The notes below the pieces were generated by a model that ran no database searches, was not told the DNA's origin, and worked only from the letters and a program-made list of their open reading frames with translations. Of a stretch of DNA of 7,702 nucleotides, positions 1-5,871 are shown piece by piece (position 1 is the first letter of the stretch; each line of letters begins with the position of its first letter). The translations under genes were made by a program, and so were the position numbers. The stretch spans positions 1 through 7,702 of the forward strand of contig JAIXZF010000235.1 in NCBI GenBank assembly GCA_027489835.1, read 5' to 3'. This DNA comes from Hyphomicrobiales bacterium. GTDB taxonomy: Bacteria > Pseudomonadota > Alphaproteobacteria > Rhizobiales > Beijerinckiaceae.

Positions 1-76
1 GTGCATGTGCAGAGGACGCGATCAAGCGTTCGCTTCGCTCGGGCTTAGTGCGGAATTCGCTTAGCTTACAGGGTTT
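1..76. other. Non-coding left edge
   Basis: I see no gene here. The stretch contains a short perfect inverted repeat (AAGCG at 24-28, CGCTT at 31-35) with a two-base centre, and a direct repeat GCTTAG at 43-48 and 60-65. Neither is long enough to name. It may be the outer part of the palindromic repeat that begins near 77, or the end of whatever lies to the left of the window. Confidence 0.4.
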
Positions 77-202
77 GCGCTGGGTTCCGGGTTCCTTCCA
101 TGGCTGCGCCATTCCAGGCCCCGGAAACACGCTGAACTCACCCCAGCGCGGGTTTCCGGGGCGCGGAGCCGCTGTGGCGGCGTAGCAAACCCGGAGCCCA
201 GC
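77..202. repeat. Palindromic dispersed repeat, copy A
   Basis: A nested imperfect palindrome lies just downstream of the 3' end of the minus-strand PLP gene. The outer arms are 79-93 and 188-202 (15 bases, one mismatch). The inner arms are GCCCCGGAAAC at 118-128 and its exact complement at 152-162. A further CGCTG/CAGCG pair at 130-134 and 144-148 closes a nine-base loop. Three blocks recur in the region 6467-6542: a 13-mer GGTTCCGGGTTCC (83-95), an 11-mer GCCCCGGAAAC and a 10-mer GGCTGCGCCA (102-111). This marks it as a REP-like repeat family rather than unique sequence. It could end or protect the transcript of the PLP genes. An open frame across it is a by-product of GC content. Confidence 0.72.
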
Positions 203-233
203 ACAGGACCCGTGAGCGACGCGAGGCCCGCTT

Positions 234-1517
234 CTAATCCGCCAGCGCCTGCTCCCAATCCGCGATCAGATCCGCCACATCTTCCAGCCCCGCCGAAAGC
301 CTCAGCGTTCCGGCCGTGATGCCGAAGGCGGCGCGCTCGTCTGCCGTCAGCGTGCGGTGGGTGGTGGAAGCGGGGTGCGAGACGAGCGATCGCGTCTCGC
401 CGATGTTGACAAGATGGCTGAACAGCTTGAGCCGCTTCAGCGCGGAGCGGGCGGCGGCCTCGCCGCCGCGCAGGGTCACCGTGAAGACCGAGCCGACGCC
501 ATCCGGGCATACCGAACGGGCAAGGTTGTGGTTCGCGTTGCCGGGCAGGGAGGGCAGGGACACCGCCGCCACCGCCGGGTGCGCGGCGAGCCTCGTCGCC
601 AGCGCCTCGGCGTTGGCGCAGTGCCGCGCCATCCTCAGCGGCAGGGTCTCGCAGCCGGTGAGGATCAGGAAAGCCGTCGTCGCCGCCATGCCCGGCCCGA
701 ACTCGCGCAGGCCGATCAGCCGGCACGCCGTCATGAAGGCCGTCTGCGGATAGGCTTCCGGGATGACGAGGTCGTCATACTCGGCCCAGGGCTCGGAGAT
801 GAGGCCGAAGCGCGGGTCGCCTGCGAAGTCGAACGAGCCACCGTCCACGATCAGCCCACCAATGGCCTGGCCCGAGCCTGCGAGGAATTTCGAGGCCGAA
901 TGCCAGACGATGTCCGCGCCATGTTCGATGGGACGCAGCAGCGCCGGCGTCGCCAGCGTGTTGTCGACCACCAGCGGCAGCCTGTGCCGCTTCGCCACCG
1001 CCGCGATGCCGGGCAGGTCCACGACCTCGCCGGTGGGGTTGATGACGCTTTCGATGAAGATCGCGCGGGTTTTCGGTCCGATCGCGGCCTCGATGCCCTC
1101 CGGCGTCGGGTCGGCCCAGTCGACGCCGATCCCGAAGCGGGTTTCGAGCCGCCGGCACAAAGCGAGCGAGCCGCCGAAAACGCGGTTCGCGCTGACATAG
1201 CGGTCCCCCGCCGCGCAGAGCGTGGCGACGATCAGCAGCAGCGCCGATTGCCCCGACGCGACCGCGATGGCGCCAGAGCCGCCCTCAAGCGCCGCGATGC
1301 GCCGCTCCAGCGCCGCCGTGGTGGGATTGGCGCCGCGGCTGTAGGAGAAGCCGGCCCGCTTCAGGTTGAAGATGTCGGCGCCGTGGTCGAGATCCTCGAA
1401 GACGAAGCCGTTGGTCTGGTAGATCGGGACGGCGCGCGCCCCGGTTGCGGGGCAGGGCGCTGTGCCGGCATGGACCGATTTCGTGGCGAGGCCCCAACAG
1501 GAAGGGTCGGCGGTCAT
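234..1517 (-). CDS. O-acetylhomoserine sulfhydrylase-like PLP enzyme, diverged paralog
   Basis: This 427-residue protein is a complete member of the Cys/Met metabolism PLP-dependent family (cystathionine gamma-synthase / OAH sulfhydrylase fold). Visible family residues are Y59 and R61 (YSR, PLP phosphate contact from the neighbouring subunit), the SGQ turn at 88-90, D185 (VVDN, pairs with the pyridine nitrogen), K210 in HSASKF (Schiff-base lysine) and R406 in RLSAG (substrate carboxylate). It aligns end to end with the product of 1591-2871, sharing for example TLPLRM, LKLFSHL and HPASTTH. It has F114 where the paralog and most relatives have the PLP-stacking Tyr, and AGSGQAIGG where the paralog has GGHGNSIGG after the lysine. 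The start is supported by GGGAGGAA eight bases upstream. It lies 73 bases downstream of the paralog, so it is probably co-transcribed. It probably uses an activated homoserine, but thiol and acyl group are unknown; exact reaction uncertain. Confidence 0.9.
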   Translation of the reverse strand: MTADPSCWGLATKSVHAGTAPCPATGARAVPIYQTNGFVFEDLDHGADIFNLKRAGFSYSRGANPTTAALERRIAALEGGSGAIAVASGQSALLLIVATLCAAGDRYVSANRVFGGSLALCRRLETRFGIGVDWADPTPEGIEAAIGPKTRAIFIESVINPTGEVVDLPGIAAVAKRHRLPLVVDNTLATPALLRPIEHGADIVWHSASKFLAGSGQAIGGLIVDGGSFDFAGDPRFGLISEPWAEYDDLVIPEAYPQTAFMTACRLIGLREFGPGMAATTAFLILTGCETLPLRMARHCANAEALATRLAAHPAVAAVSLPSLPGNANHNLARSVCPDGVGSVFTVTLRGGEAAARSALKRLKLFSHLVNIGETRSLVSHPASTTHRTLTADERAAFGITAGTLRLSAGLEDVADLIADWEQALAD

Positions 1518-1590
1518 CAGTTTCGTTCCTCCCGTCGTGCCGGCCTCGGGTCAGGCCCGGGGACGGCCGTGACGGTCGAGGACCGGCGGC

Positions 1591-2871
1591 TCAGGCCCCG
1601 AGCGCCTGGTCGAGATCGGCGATGATGTCCGCCACGTCCTCGATGCCGATCGACAGGCGCACCACCTCAGGACCAGCTCCCGCGGCGGTCTTCTGCGCGT
1701 CGGTGAGCTGCTTGTGGGTGGTGGAGGCCGGGTGGATCACCAGCGAGCGCGTGTCGCCGATGTTGGCGAGGTGGCTGAACAGCTTGAGGTTGGAGACGAG
1801 CTTCACGCCGGCCTGATAGCCACCCTTGAGCCCGATGGTGAACACCGCGCCGGCGCCCTTCGGTGAGTAGCGCTTGGCGAGCGCATGATAGCGGTCGCCC
1901 GGCAGGCCAGGATAGTTCACCCACTCCACCGCCGCGTGATGGCTCAGATGCGACGCGACCGCGAGCGCGTTCTCGCAATGGCGCTGCATCCGGAGGGGCA
2001 GCGTCTCGATGCCGGTCAGCAGCAGGAAGGCGTTGAACGGCGACAGGGCCGGGCCAAGGTCGCGCAGCGAGAGCACACGCGCCGCGATGGCGAAGGCGAA
2101 GTTGCCGAAGGTCTCGCCCAGCACCATGCCGTTGTATTCCGGGCGCGGCGCCGAGAGCATCGGGTAGCGCTTGTCGCCCGTCCAGTTGAACGAGCCGCCG
2201 TCGACGAGCAGCCCGCCGATCGAATTGCCGTGACCGCCCAGGAATTTCGTCGCGGAGTGGATGACGATGTCGGCGCCGTGCTCGAACGGCTTGATCAGGT
2301 AGGGGGTCGCCATCGTGTTGTCGACGATGAGCGGAATGTTGGCCTTCTTGGCGATGGCCGCGATTGCGGCGATGTCGACCACGACGCCGCCGGGATTGGC
2401 GATGGATTCGATGAAGATAGCCTTGGTGCGCTCGGTGAGCGCCGCCTCGAAGGTGGTCGGGTCATCCGAGTCGGCCCAGACGACGTTCCAGCCGAAGTTC
2501 TTGTAGGCGTTGTTGAACTGGTTGATCGAGCCGCCATAGAGCTTCTTGGCGGCGATGAACTCGTCGCCCGGCTGCAGCAGGCAGTGGAAGGTGAGGAACT
2601 CGGCCGCGTGGCCGGACGCGACCGCAAGCGCCGCTGTGCCGCCTTCCAGCGCCGCGACGCGCTCCTCGAGCACCGCGTTGGTCGGGTTGCCGATGCGGGT
2701 GTAAATGTTGCCGAAAGCCTGCAGCCCGAACAGCGAGGCGGCATGGTCGACATCGTCGAACACGAAGGACGACGTCTGGTAGATCGGCGTGGCACGCGCG
2801 CCGGTGGCGGCGTCAGGAGCCGCGCCCGCATGGATGGCAAGCGTCGAGAAACCGGGATGGTTGGCGGACAT
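1591..2871 (-). CDS. O-acetylhomoserine sulfhydrylase (O-acetylhomoserine aminocarboxypropyltransferase)
   Basis: A 426-residue cytosolic PLP enzyme that by family makes homocysteine (or methionine) from O-acetylhomoserine and sulfide (or methanethiol). Key residues are visible: Y57 and R59 in IYTR, S86-G87-H88, Y112 in LYGGS (stacks on PLP), D184 in VDN, K209 in HSATKF (Schiff base) and R405 in RLSIG. Length and motifs match the long, about 430-residue, MetY-type OAH sulfhydrylases rather than the roughly 390-residue MetB/MetZ types. That is why I call it OAH sulfhydrylase; names vary between genomes (metY, metZ, cysD), so no symbol is given. The start is fixed by AGGAG seven bases upstream (2879-2883). 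It is the first gene of a two-gene minus-strand unit with its paralog and is preceded by a good promoter at 2908-2935. Confidence 0.94.
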   Translation of the reverse strand: MSANHPGFSTLAIHAGAAPDAATGARATPIYQTSSFVFDDVDHAASLFGLQAFGNIYTRIGNPTNAVLEERVAALEGGTAALAVASGHAAEFLTFHCLLQPGDEFIAAKKLYGGSINQFNNAYKNFGWNVVWADSDDPTTFEAALTERTKAIFIESIANPGGVVVDIAAIAAIAKKANIPLIVDNTMATPYLIKPFEHGADIVIHSATKFLGGHGNSIGGLLVDGGSFNWTGDKRYPMLSAPRPEYNGMVLGETFGNFAFAIAARVLSLRDLGPALSPFNAFLLLTGIETLPLRMQRHCENALAVASHLSHHAAVEWVNYPGLPGDRYHALAKRYSPKGAGAVFTIGLKGGYQAGVKLVSNLKLFSHLANIGDTRSLVIHPASTTHKQLTDAQKTAAGAGPEVVRLSIGIEDVADIIADLDQALGA

Positions 2872-2894
2872 GAGAAGGCTCCTGAAGAAGCGGC

Positions 2895-2907
2895 GAACGC
2901 TTCGTTC
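2895..2907. promoter_or_regulatory. Candidate operator at the sulfhydrylase start site
   Basis: GAACGCTTCGTTC is a perfect inverted repeat (GAACG, three-base centre, CGTTC). It lies immediately downstream of the predicted -10 box, so it would overlap the transcription start. A second CGAACGC (2915-2921) is a direct copy of 2894-2900, exactly 21 bases away, or two helical turns. It sits just upstream of the -10 box. The arrangement looks like regulator half-sites. An overlapping alternative pairing, GAAGCG at 2887-2892 with CGCTTC at 2898-2903, could instead fold in RNA next to the Shine-Dalgarno sequence. I do not recognise the motif, and I see no SAM-II riboswitch here. Confidence 0.35.
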
Positions 2908-2935
2908 TTTTTACCGAACGCGATTCCGCTGTCAA
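2908..2935 (-). promoter_or_regulatory. Sigma70-type promoter of the sulfhydrylase pair
   Basis: On the minus strand a perfect -35 hexamer TTGACA (2935-2930) is followed by a 16-base spacer and TAAAAA (2913-2908, four of six matches to TATAAT). Transcription would start near 2900, giving a leader of about 30 bases before the ATG at 2871. It is the only strong hexamer pair I found in this divergent intergenic region. Confidence 0.6.
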
Positions 2936-3020
2936 TGGCGTTGAACAGGGCGTGACGGTTGCAGCCTTCAGCAAAGCCGCGCCAGCCGGCCGATCAGCAC
3001 ATGTCCTGACTCGAAGGCTC

Positions 3021-3048
3021 GCTGCGTTAGGGCTACTAACAACGCAGC
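3021..3048 (+). promoter_or_regulatory. Inverted repeat abutting the ribosome binding site of the exported gene
   Basis: The arms GCTGCGTT (3021-3028) and AACGCAGC (3041-3048) are perfectly complementary around a 12-base loop. Within this, GTTAG (3026-3030) and CTAAC (3036-3040) offer an alternative pairing. The repeat ends two bases before GGGAGG (3051-3056), the Shine-Dalgarno sequence of the gene starting at 3062. It could be an operator in DNA or a translation-modulating hairpin in the leader. No clear -35/-10 pair is visible for this gene, so the start of its transcript is unknown. Confidence 0.45.
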
Positions 3049-3061
3049 ACGGGAGGCATTC

Positions 3062-3664
3062 ATGATCGTCGGCCATGTCGCACGCGCGCTCCTCGCCGGA
3101 TTGGCTTCCGCCGTGGCATCCCCGGCACAGGCCGTCTATCTGTCGGAAAGCAATGGCGTCGCGACCTTGCAGGGCGCGCTGGTCGAGGGCGATGCCGACC
3201 GGTTCAAGGCCTTTTTGGCCGCGCCTCGCGCCGTCCCCATCCGCGTGCTGTATCTGTCGAGCCCCGGCGGCCGCGTGAATGCCGGCATCGCCATCGGGCG
3301 CCAAGTGAGGGTGGCGCGGCTGACCACGGTCGTCGACGCCTCGGCCGCGCGATGCGACAGCGCCTGCACCTACATCTTCGTCGGAGGCGTCAACCGGCAT
3401 TACGTCAACGGGGACAGCGTCTACGAGGGCTTTTCGGGCAATTCCGGCCTCGGCTTTCATCCGGCCCACCGCAAGGGCGCGACGGTGCGCGACGACGCGA
3501 CCCTGCTCGAAGCGGGCAGCGAACGGGCGCGGAGCCATTACGCCGCGATGGGCGTGCCGCGCGCCGCGGAGCTCATGGACAAGGCTGCCTTCAACACGCT
3601 GTTCCGCCCCAACGGGCGCACGGCCCTGCAATTGAGGATCGCGACGAGCCTTGCGGCTCCGTGA
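3062..3664 (+). CDS. Exported ClpP/crotonase-fold-like protein of unknown function (COG3904-like)
   Basis: A 200-residue protein with an apparent signal peptide (residues 1-24, ending ASPAQA, cleavage before V25), so probably periplasmic. The mature part resembles predicted periplasmic proteins related to ClpP/crotonase. A beta strand runs into LSSPGG (65-70), then NAGIAIGRQVR (73-83), then CDSACTYIFVGG (98-109), then LGFHPA (130-135). By analogy with ClpP, S100 would be the nucleophile and H133 the catalytic His. Their 33-residue spacing is plausible, but the third residue is not obvious. C98 and C102 flank S100 and could form a disulfide in the periplasm. The start is set by GGGAGG five bases upstream. 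The ankyrin gene follows 79 bases later on the same strand. Family assignment is from motifs recalled, not searched. Protease activity is not established. Confidence 0.8.
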   Translation: MIVGHVARALLAGLASAVASPAQAVYLSESNGVATLQGALVEGDADRFKAFLAAPRAVPIRVLYLSSPGGRVNAGIAIGRQVRVARLTTVVDASAARCDSACTYIFVGGVNRHYVNGDSVYEGFSGNSGLGFHPAHRKGATVRDDATLLEAGSERARSHYAAMGVPRAAELMDKAAFNTLFRPNGRTALQLRIATSLAAP

Positions 3665-3700
3665 TCCGGATCGACATCCCGACTGCTCGACAGCGGTCGT

Positions 3701-3721
3701 GGCCCGGCGCTCGGCGCGGCC
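3701..3721 (+). other. Intercistronic stem-loop before the ankyrin gene
   Basis: GGCC (3701-3704) pairs with GGCC (3718-3721), and GCGC (3707-3710) with GCGC (3714-3717). The stem has a two-base bulge and a three-base loop. It lies nine bases before the GGAG Shine-Dalgarno sequence of the next gene. There is no real T-tract, so it is more likely to affect mRNA processing or translation than to terminate. In such GC-rich DNA chance pairing is possible. Confidence 0.25.
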
Positions 3722-3743
3722 CGTTTCCTGGGAGATGAGACGA

Positions 3744-4430
3744 ATGTTCGTTCGTACCGCGATGATCGTTCTGGCGCTGCTTGCGTCGGCGGCAGCCACG
3801 CCGCCTGCCGCCCGCGCCCAGATCGCGCCGCTTCCGGCCGAAATTTCCGCTTATGACGGGCTCCACGCCGCCGCGCATGCCGGCGATGCCGCCGCCATCG
3901 CCCGGCTGCTCGCGGCAGGCGCCAGCCCCGATGCGCGGGACGGCCGTGGCCGCACGCCCTTCCACGTCGCGGCCTATGCGCGGCGGCACGAAGCGATGCG
4001 AGTGCTCGTGGCCGGCGGGGCCGATCCCCGCGCGCTGGAGCATCAGGCCTATGATGCGATCACCATTGCCGCCGTCGCCAACGATCCGGACACGATGCGC
4101 TTCGCCATCAGCCTAGGCGGCGATCCGCGCGCCATCACCAGCCCCTATGTCGGCACCGCGCTGATCGCCGCCGCGCATCTGGGTCATGTCGAGATCGTGC
4201 GCGAACTGATCAAGGCCGGCGCGCCGCTCGACCATGTCAACAACCTGCACTGGACGGCGCTGATCGAGGCGGTGGTGCTGGGCGATGGCGGGCCGCGCCA
4301 CCGCGAATGCGCCCGCCTGCTCATCGAGGCCGGCGCCCGGCGCGACCTCGCCGACCGTTCGGGTCTGACCCCGCTGGAGCTGGCGCGGCGTCGGGGCTAT
4401 GCCGAAATGGCCGCACTGCTGGAGCGCTGA
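3744..4430 (+). CDS. Exported ankyrin-repeat protein
   Basis: A 228-residue protein with a signal peptide (residues 1-25: MFVR, a hydrophobic core, then AARA before Q26) followed almost entirely by ankyrin repeats. Repeats run at about 36-68, 69-101, 102-134, 136-168 and 169-204, with a C-terminal half repeat at 205-228. TPFHVAA, TALIAAA, TALIEAV and TPLELAR are the typical helix starts. It is therefore a secreted or periplasmic protein-binding scaffold; no enzymatic domain is visible. I chose 3744 because GGAG (3731-3734) is nine bases upstream and the signal peptide then begins properly. An in-frame ATG at 3735 overlaps that Shine-Dalgarno sequence, and one at 3651 would bury the signal peptide. 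Probably co-transcribed with the exported gene upstream, whose product is an obvious partner candidate. Periplasmic ankyrin proteins are known in other proteobacteria, but this one's role is unknown. Confidence 0.88.
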   Translation: MFVRTAMIVLALLASAAATPPAARAQIAPLPAEISAYDGLHAAAHAGDAAAIARLLAAGASPDARDGRGRTPFHVAAYARRHEAMRVLVAGGADPRALEHQAYDAITIAAVANDPDTMRFAISLGGDPRAITSPYVGTALIAAAHLGHVEIVRELIKAGAPLDHVNNLHWTALIEAVVLGDGGPRHRECARLLIEAGARRDLADRSGLTPLELARRRGYAEMAALLER

Positions 4431-4445
4431 GCCGGCTGGTCAGCG
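4425..4445. terminator. Inverted repeat spanning both convergent stop codons
   Basis: CGCTGA (4425-4430) and TCAGCG (4440-4445) are exact complements around a nine-base loop, and each arm contains the stop codon of one of the two converging genes. The position suits a bidirectional terminator. However, the stem is only six pairs and no T-tract follows on either strand, so intrinsic termination is doubtful. Confidence 0.3.
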
Positions 4446-4961
4446 GCTGATCGTGAACTTCTGGAAATTCTTGCCGGCCAGCGTCGGCTTCTTGGACGAC
4501 AGCAGCCGCGAATTGATGCCCTGCCAGCCGATCTCGCCCGAAAAGCGGCCATATTCGATCTTCGGGCAGCGGTTCATCACCACTTTCACGCCCTTGGCCT
4601 CCGCGCGGGCGGCGGCTTCGTCGTTGCGCACCGAAAGCTGCATCCAGATCACTGCCGGCAGCGGCTCCAGCGCCAGCGCCTCGTCGGTGATCGGGCCTGC
4701 CGCCTCCGAGTTGCGGAAGATCTCGACCATGTCGAGCGTGCCGGGAATGTCCTTGAGCGCGCCGTAGACGGTGCGGCCGAGCAGGGTCTGGCCCGCCAGC
4801 CCCGGATTGACCGGCACCACGTCGTAGCCGCGCTCGATCAGGTATTTCGTCACGATGTAGCTCGGCCGCGCCTCGTTCGACGAGGCCCCGACCAGCGCAA
4901 TGCGCTTCACGCTCTTGAGGATGTCGCGGATGTACGCGTCGGGATAGCTGTCATGGTTCAT
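4440..4961 (-). CDS. CoA-binding protein, YccU type (CoA_binding_2 family)
   Basis: A 173-residue Rossmann-like single-domain protein of the kind annotated as CoA-binding protein or YccU. Motifs with this start are IALVGAS (21-27, nucleotide-binding loop), RPSY (32-35), VPVNPG (49-54), VIWMQLS (104-110) and MNRCPKIE (129-136, family hallmark). The fold is that of the CoA-binding domain of succinyl-CoA synthetase; no catalytic function is established for the family. It lies 63 bases downstream of the ECH-family gene (21 if the longer start is used), so both are probably one transcript. The start at 4961 gives the N-terminus MNHDSYPDAYIR that I recall from alphaproteobacterial homologs. Alternatives are 4970 and 5003; none has a strong Shine-Dalgarno sequence, so the start is uncertain. 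Such genes often neighbour OAH sulfhydrylase genes; here two unrelated genes separate them. Confidence 0.88.
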   Translation of the reverse strand: MNHDSYPDAYIRDILKSVKRIALVGASSNEARPSYIVTKYLIERGYDVVPVNPGLAGQTLLGRTVYGALKDIPGTLDMVEIFRNSEAAGPITDEALALEPLPAVIWMQLSVRNDEAAARAEAKGVKVVMNRCPKIEYGRFSGEIGWQGINSRLLSSKKPTLAGKNFQKFTISR

Positions 4962-5024
4962 GACCGGCATTTGGCCACTGGCGCCGCCGCGGGCAAGGGG
5001 CATCGCCGCAAACCAGCCTTGCGC

Positions 5025-5828
5025 TCAGCTCCGCCAGATCGGCGGGCGCTTCTCCATGAAGGCGCCGATGCCTTCCTCCGCGTCGCGCGCCAGCATGTTC
5101 TCCACCATCACCTGCCCGGCATGGCGATAGGCATCGGCGACCGGCATCTCGCGCTGCTCATAGAAGGCGCGCTTTCCCACGGCCACCGTGGCCGGCGCCT
5201 TCGATGCGATGATCCCGGCCATTCTCCTGGCCTCGGCGAGTGCGCTTTTGGCCTCCACCACACGGTTGACGAGCCCCATGCGCGCCGCCTCCGGGGCCGG
5301 GATCATCTCGCCAAGCAGCAGCATCTCCATAGCGTGCTTGTTGCTCAGGTTGCGCGAGAGCGCGACCATCGGCGTCGAGCAGAACAGCCCGATATGGACG
5401 CCCGGCGTGCAGAAGCTGGCGTCCGCGCCGGCCACGGCGAGGTCGCAGCTGGCGACGAGCTGGCATCCCGCCGCGGTGGCGACGCCCTCGACCGCAGCGA
5501 TGACGGGCTGGCGCAGGCGGGCGATCGATTGCATCATCGCGGCGCAGCGCCCGAGGATGTCGGCGAAGTAGGCCCGGCCGCGGTCCGCGTCGGCGCGGCG
5601 GGCGGTCATCTCCTTGAGGTCGTGCCCGGCGCAGAACACCGGCCCGCCGGCTGCGATCACCACGGCGCGGATGGCGCCGTCGCCCTCGATGGCCGCGAAC
5701 TCGCGCGCCAGCGCCGCGATCATCGCCTCGGAGAGCGCGTTGCGCGCCGCAGGTCGGTTCAGCGTGAGCGTCGCGACGGCGCCGGCATCCTCGCGGATCA
5801 GGCAGGGCAGGGGGCTCTGGGCGGTCAT
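5025..5828 (-). CDS. Enoyl-CoA hydratase/isomerase-family protein, ECHDC3-like
   Basis: A 267-residue crotonase-family protein. The oxyanion-hole segments are visible: FCAGHDLKEM (65-74) and EGVATAAGC (114-122). The segments AAGCQLVASCDLAVAG (119-134), TPGVHIGLFCSTP (141-153) and the C-terminal EGI-AF-EKR-P-W pattern are those of the ECHDC3 subgroup. In classical enoyl-CoA hydratase the catalytic Glu residues sit in GGGCE and in the PE-GxxPG segment; here the matching positions appear to be Q123 and G143, so ordinary hydratase chemistry is doubtful. It should still bind an acyl-CoA. The start at 5828 is chosen because GGAG lies seven bases upstream. The longer frame reaching 5906 runs through an intergenic repeat. 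It precedes the CoA-binding gene in the same direction and is divergent from the thioesterase gene. Confidence 0.9.
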   Translation of the reverse strand: MTAQSPLPCLIREDAGAVATLTLNRPAARNALSEAMIAALAREFAAIEGDGAIRAVVIAAGGPVFCAGHDLKEMTARRADADRGRAYFADILGRCAAMMQSIARLRQPVIAAVEGVATAAGCQLVASCDLAVAGADASFCTPGVHIGLFCSTPMVALSRNLSNKHAMEMLLLGEMIPAPEAARMGLVNRVVEAKSALAEARRMAGIIASKAPATVAVGKRAFYEQREMPVADAYRHAGQVMVENMLARDAEEGIGAFMEKRPPIWRS

Positions 5829-5871
5829 GGCGTGGCTCCGGCGCTCCGGGGAAGGATAGCGCCGATCGCCG

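Noticed and set aside
61..726. A 221-residue minus-strand frame ending in the left intergenic repeat
   Set aside because: It overlaps the PLP gene in another frame, and its C-terminal part is simply translation of the palindromic repeat.
1518..1590. A terminator between the two PLP genes
   Set aside because: Only weak GC-rich pairing and no T-tract are visible in the 73-base gap; co-transcription is more likely.
357..1625. A 422-residue open frame on the plus strand opposite the downstream PLP gene
   Set aside because: It has the same antisense origin in GC-rich DNA. The composition is dominated by Arg, Gly and Ala, and no ribosome binding site or known motif is present.
2872..2930. A SAM-II or other methionine-related riboswitch in the sulfhydrylase leader
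   Set aside because: The predicted leader is only about 30 bases, and I could not place the conserved SAM-II pseudoknot segments in it.
1885..2955. A 356-residue open frame on the plus strand opposite the OAH sulfhydrylase
   Set aside because: It is the antisense shadow of a clear gene. The translation is low-complexity and rich in Arg, Gly and Val, with no recognisable domain, and it runs across the sulfhydrylase promoter.
2813..3799. A 328-residue minus-strand frame opposite the exported gene
   Set aside because: The plus-strand gene has a perfect Shine-Dalgarno sequence, a signal peptide and family motifs. The minus-strand frame has none and would overlap the start of the sulfhydrylase gene.
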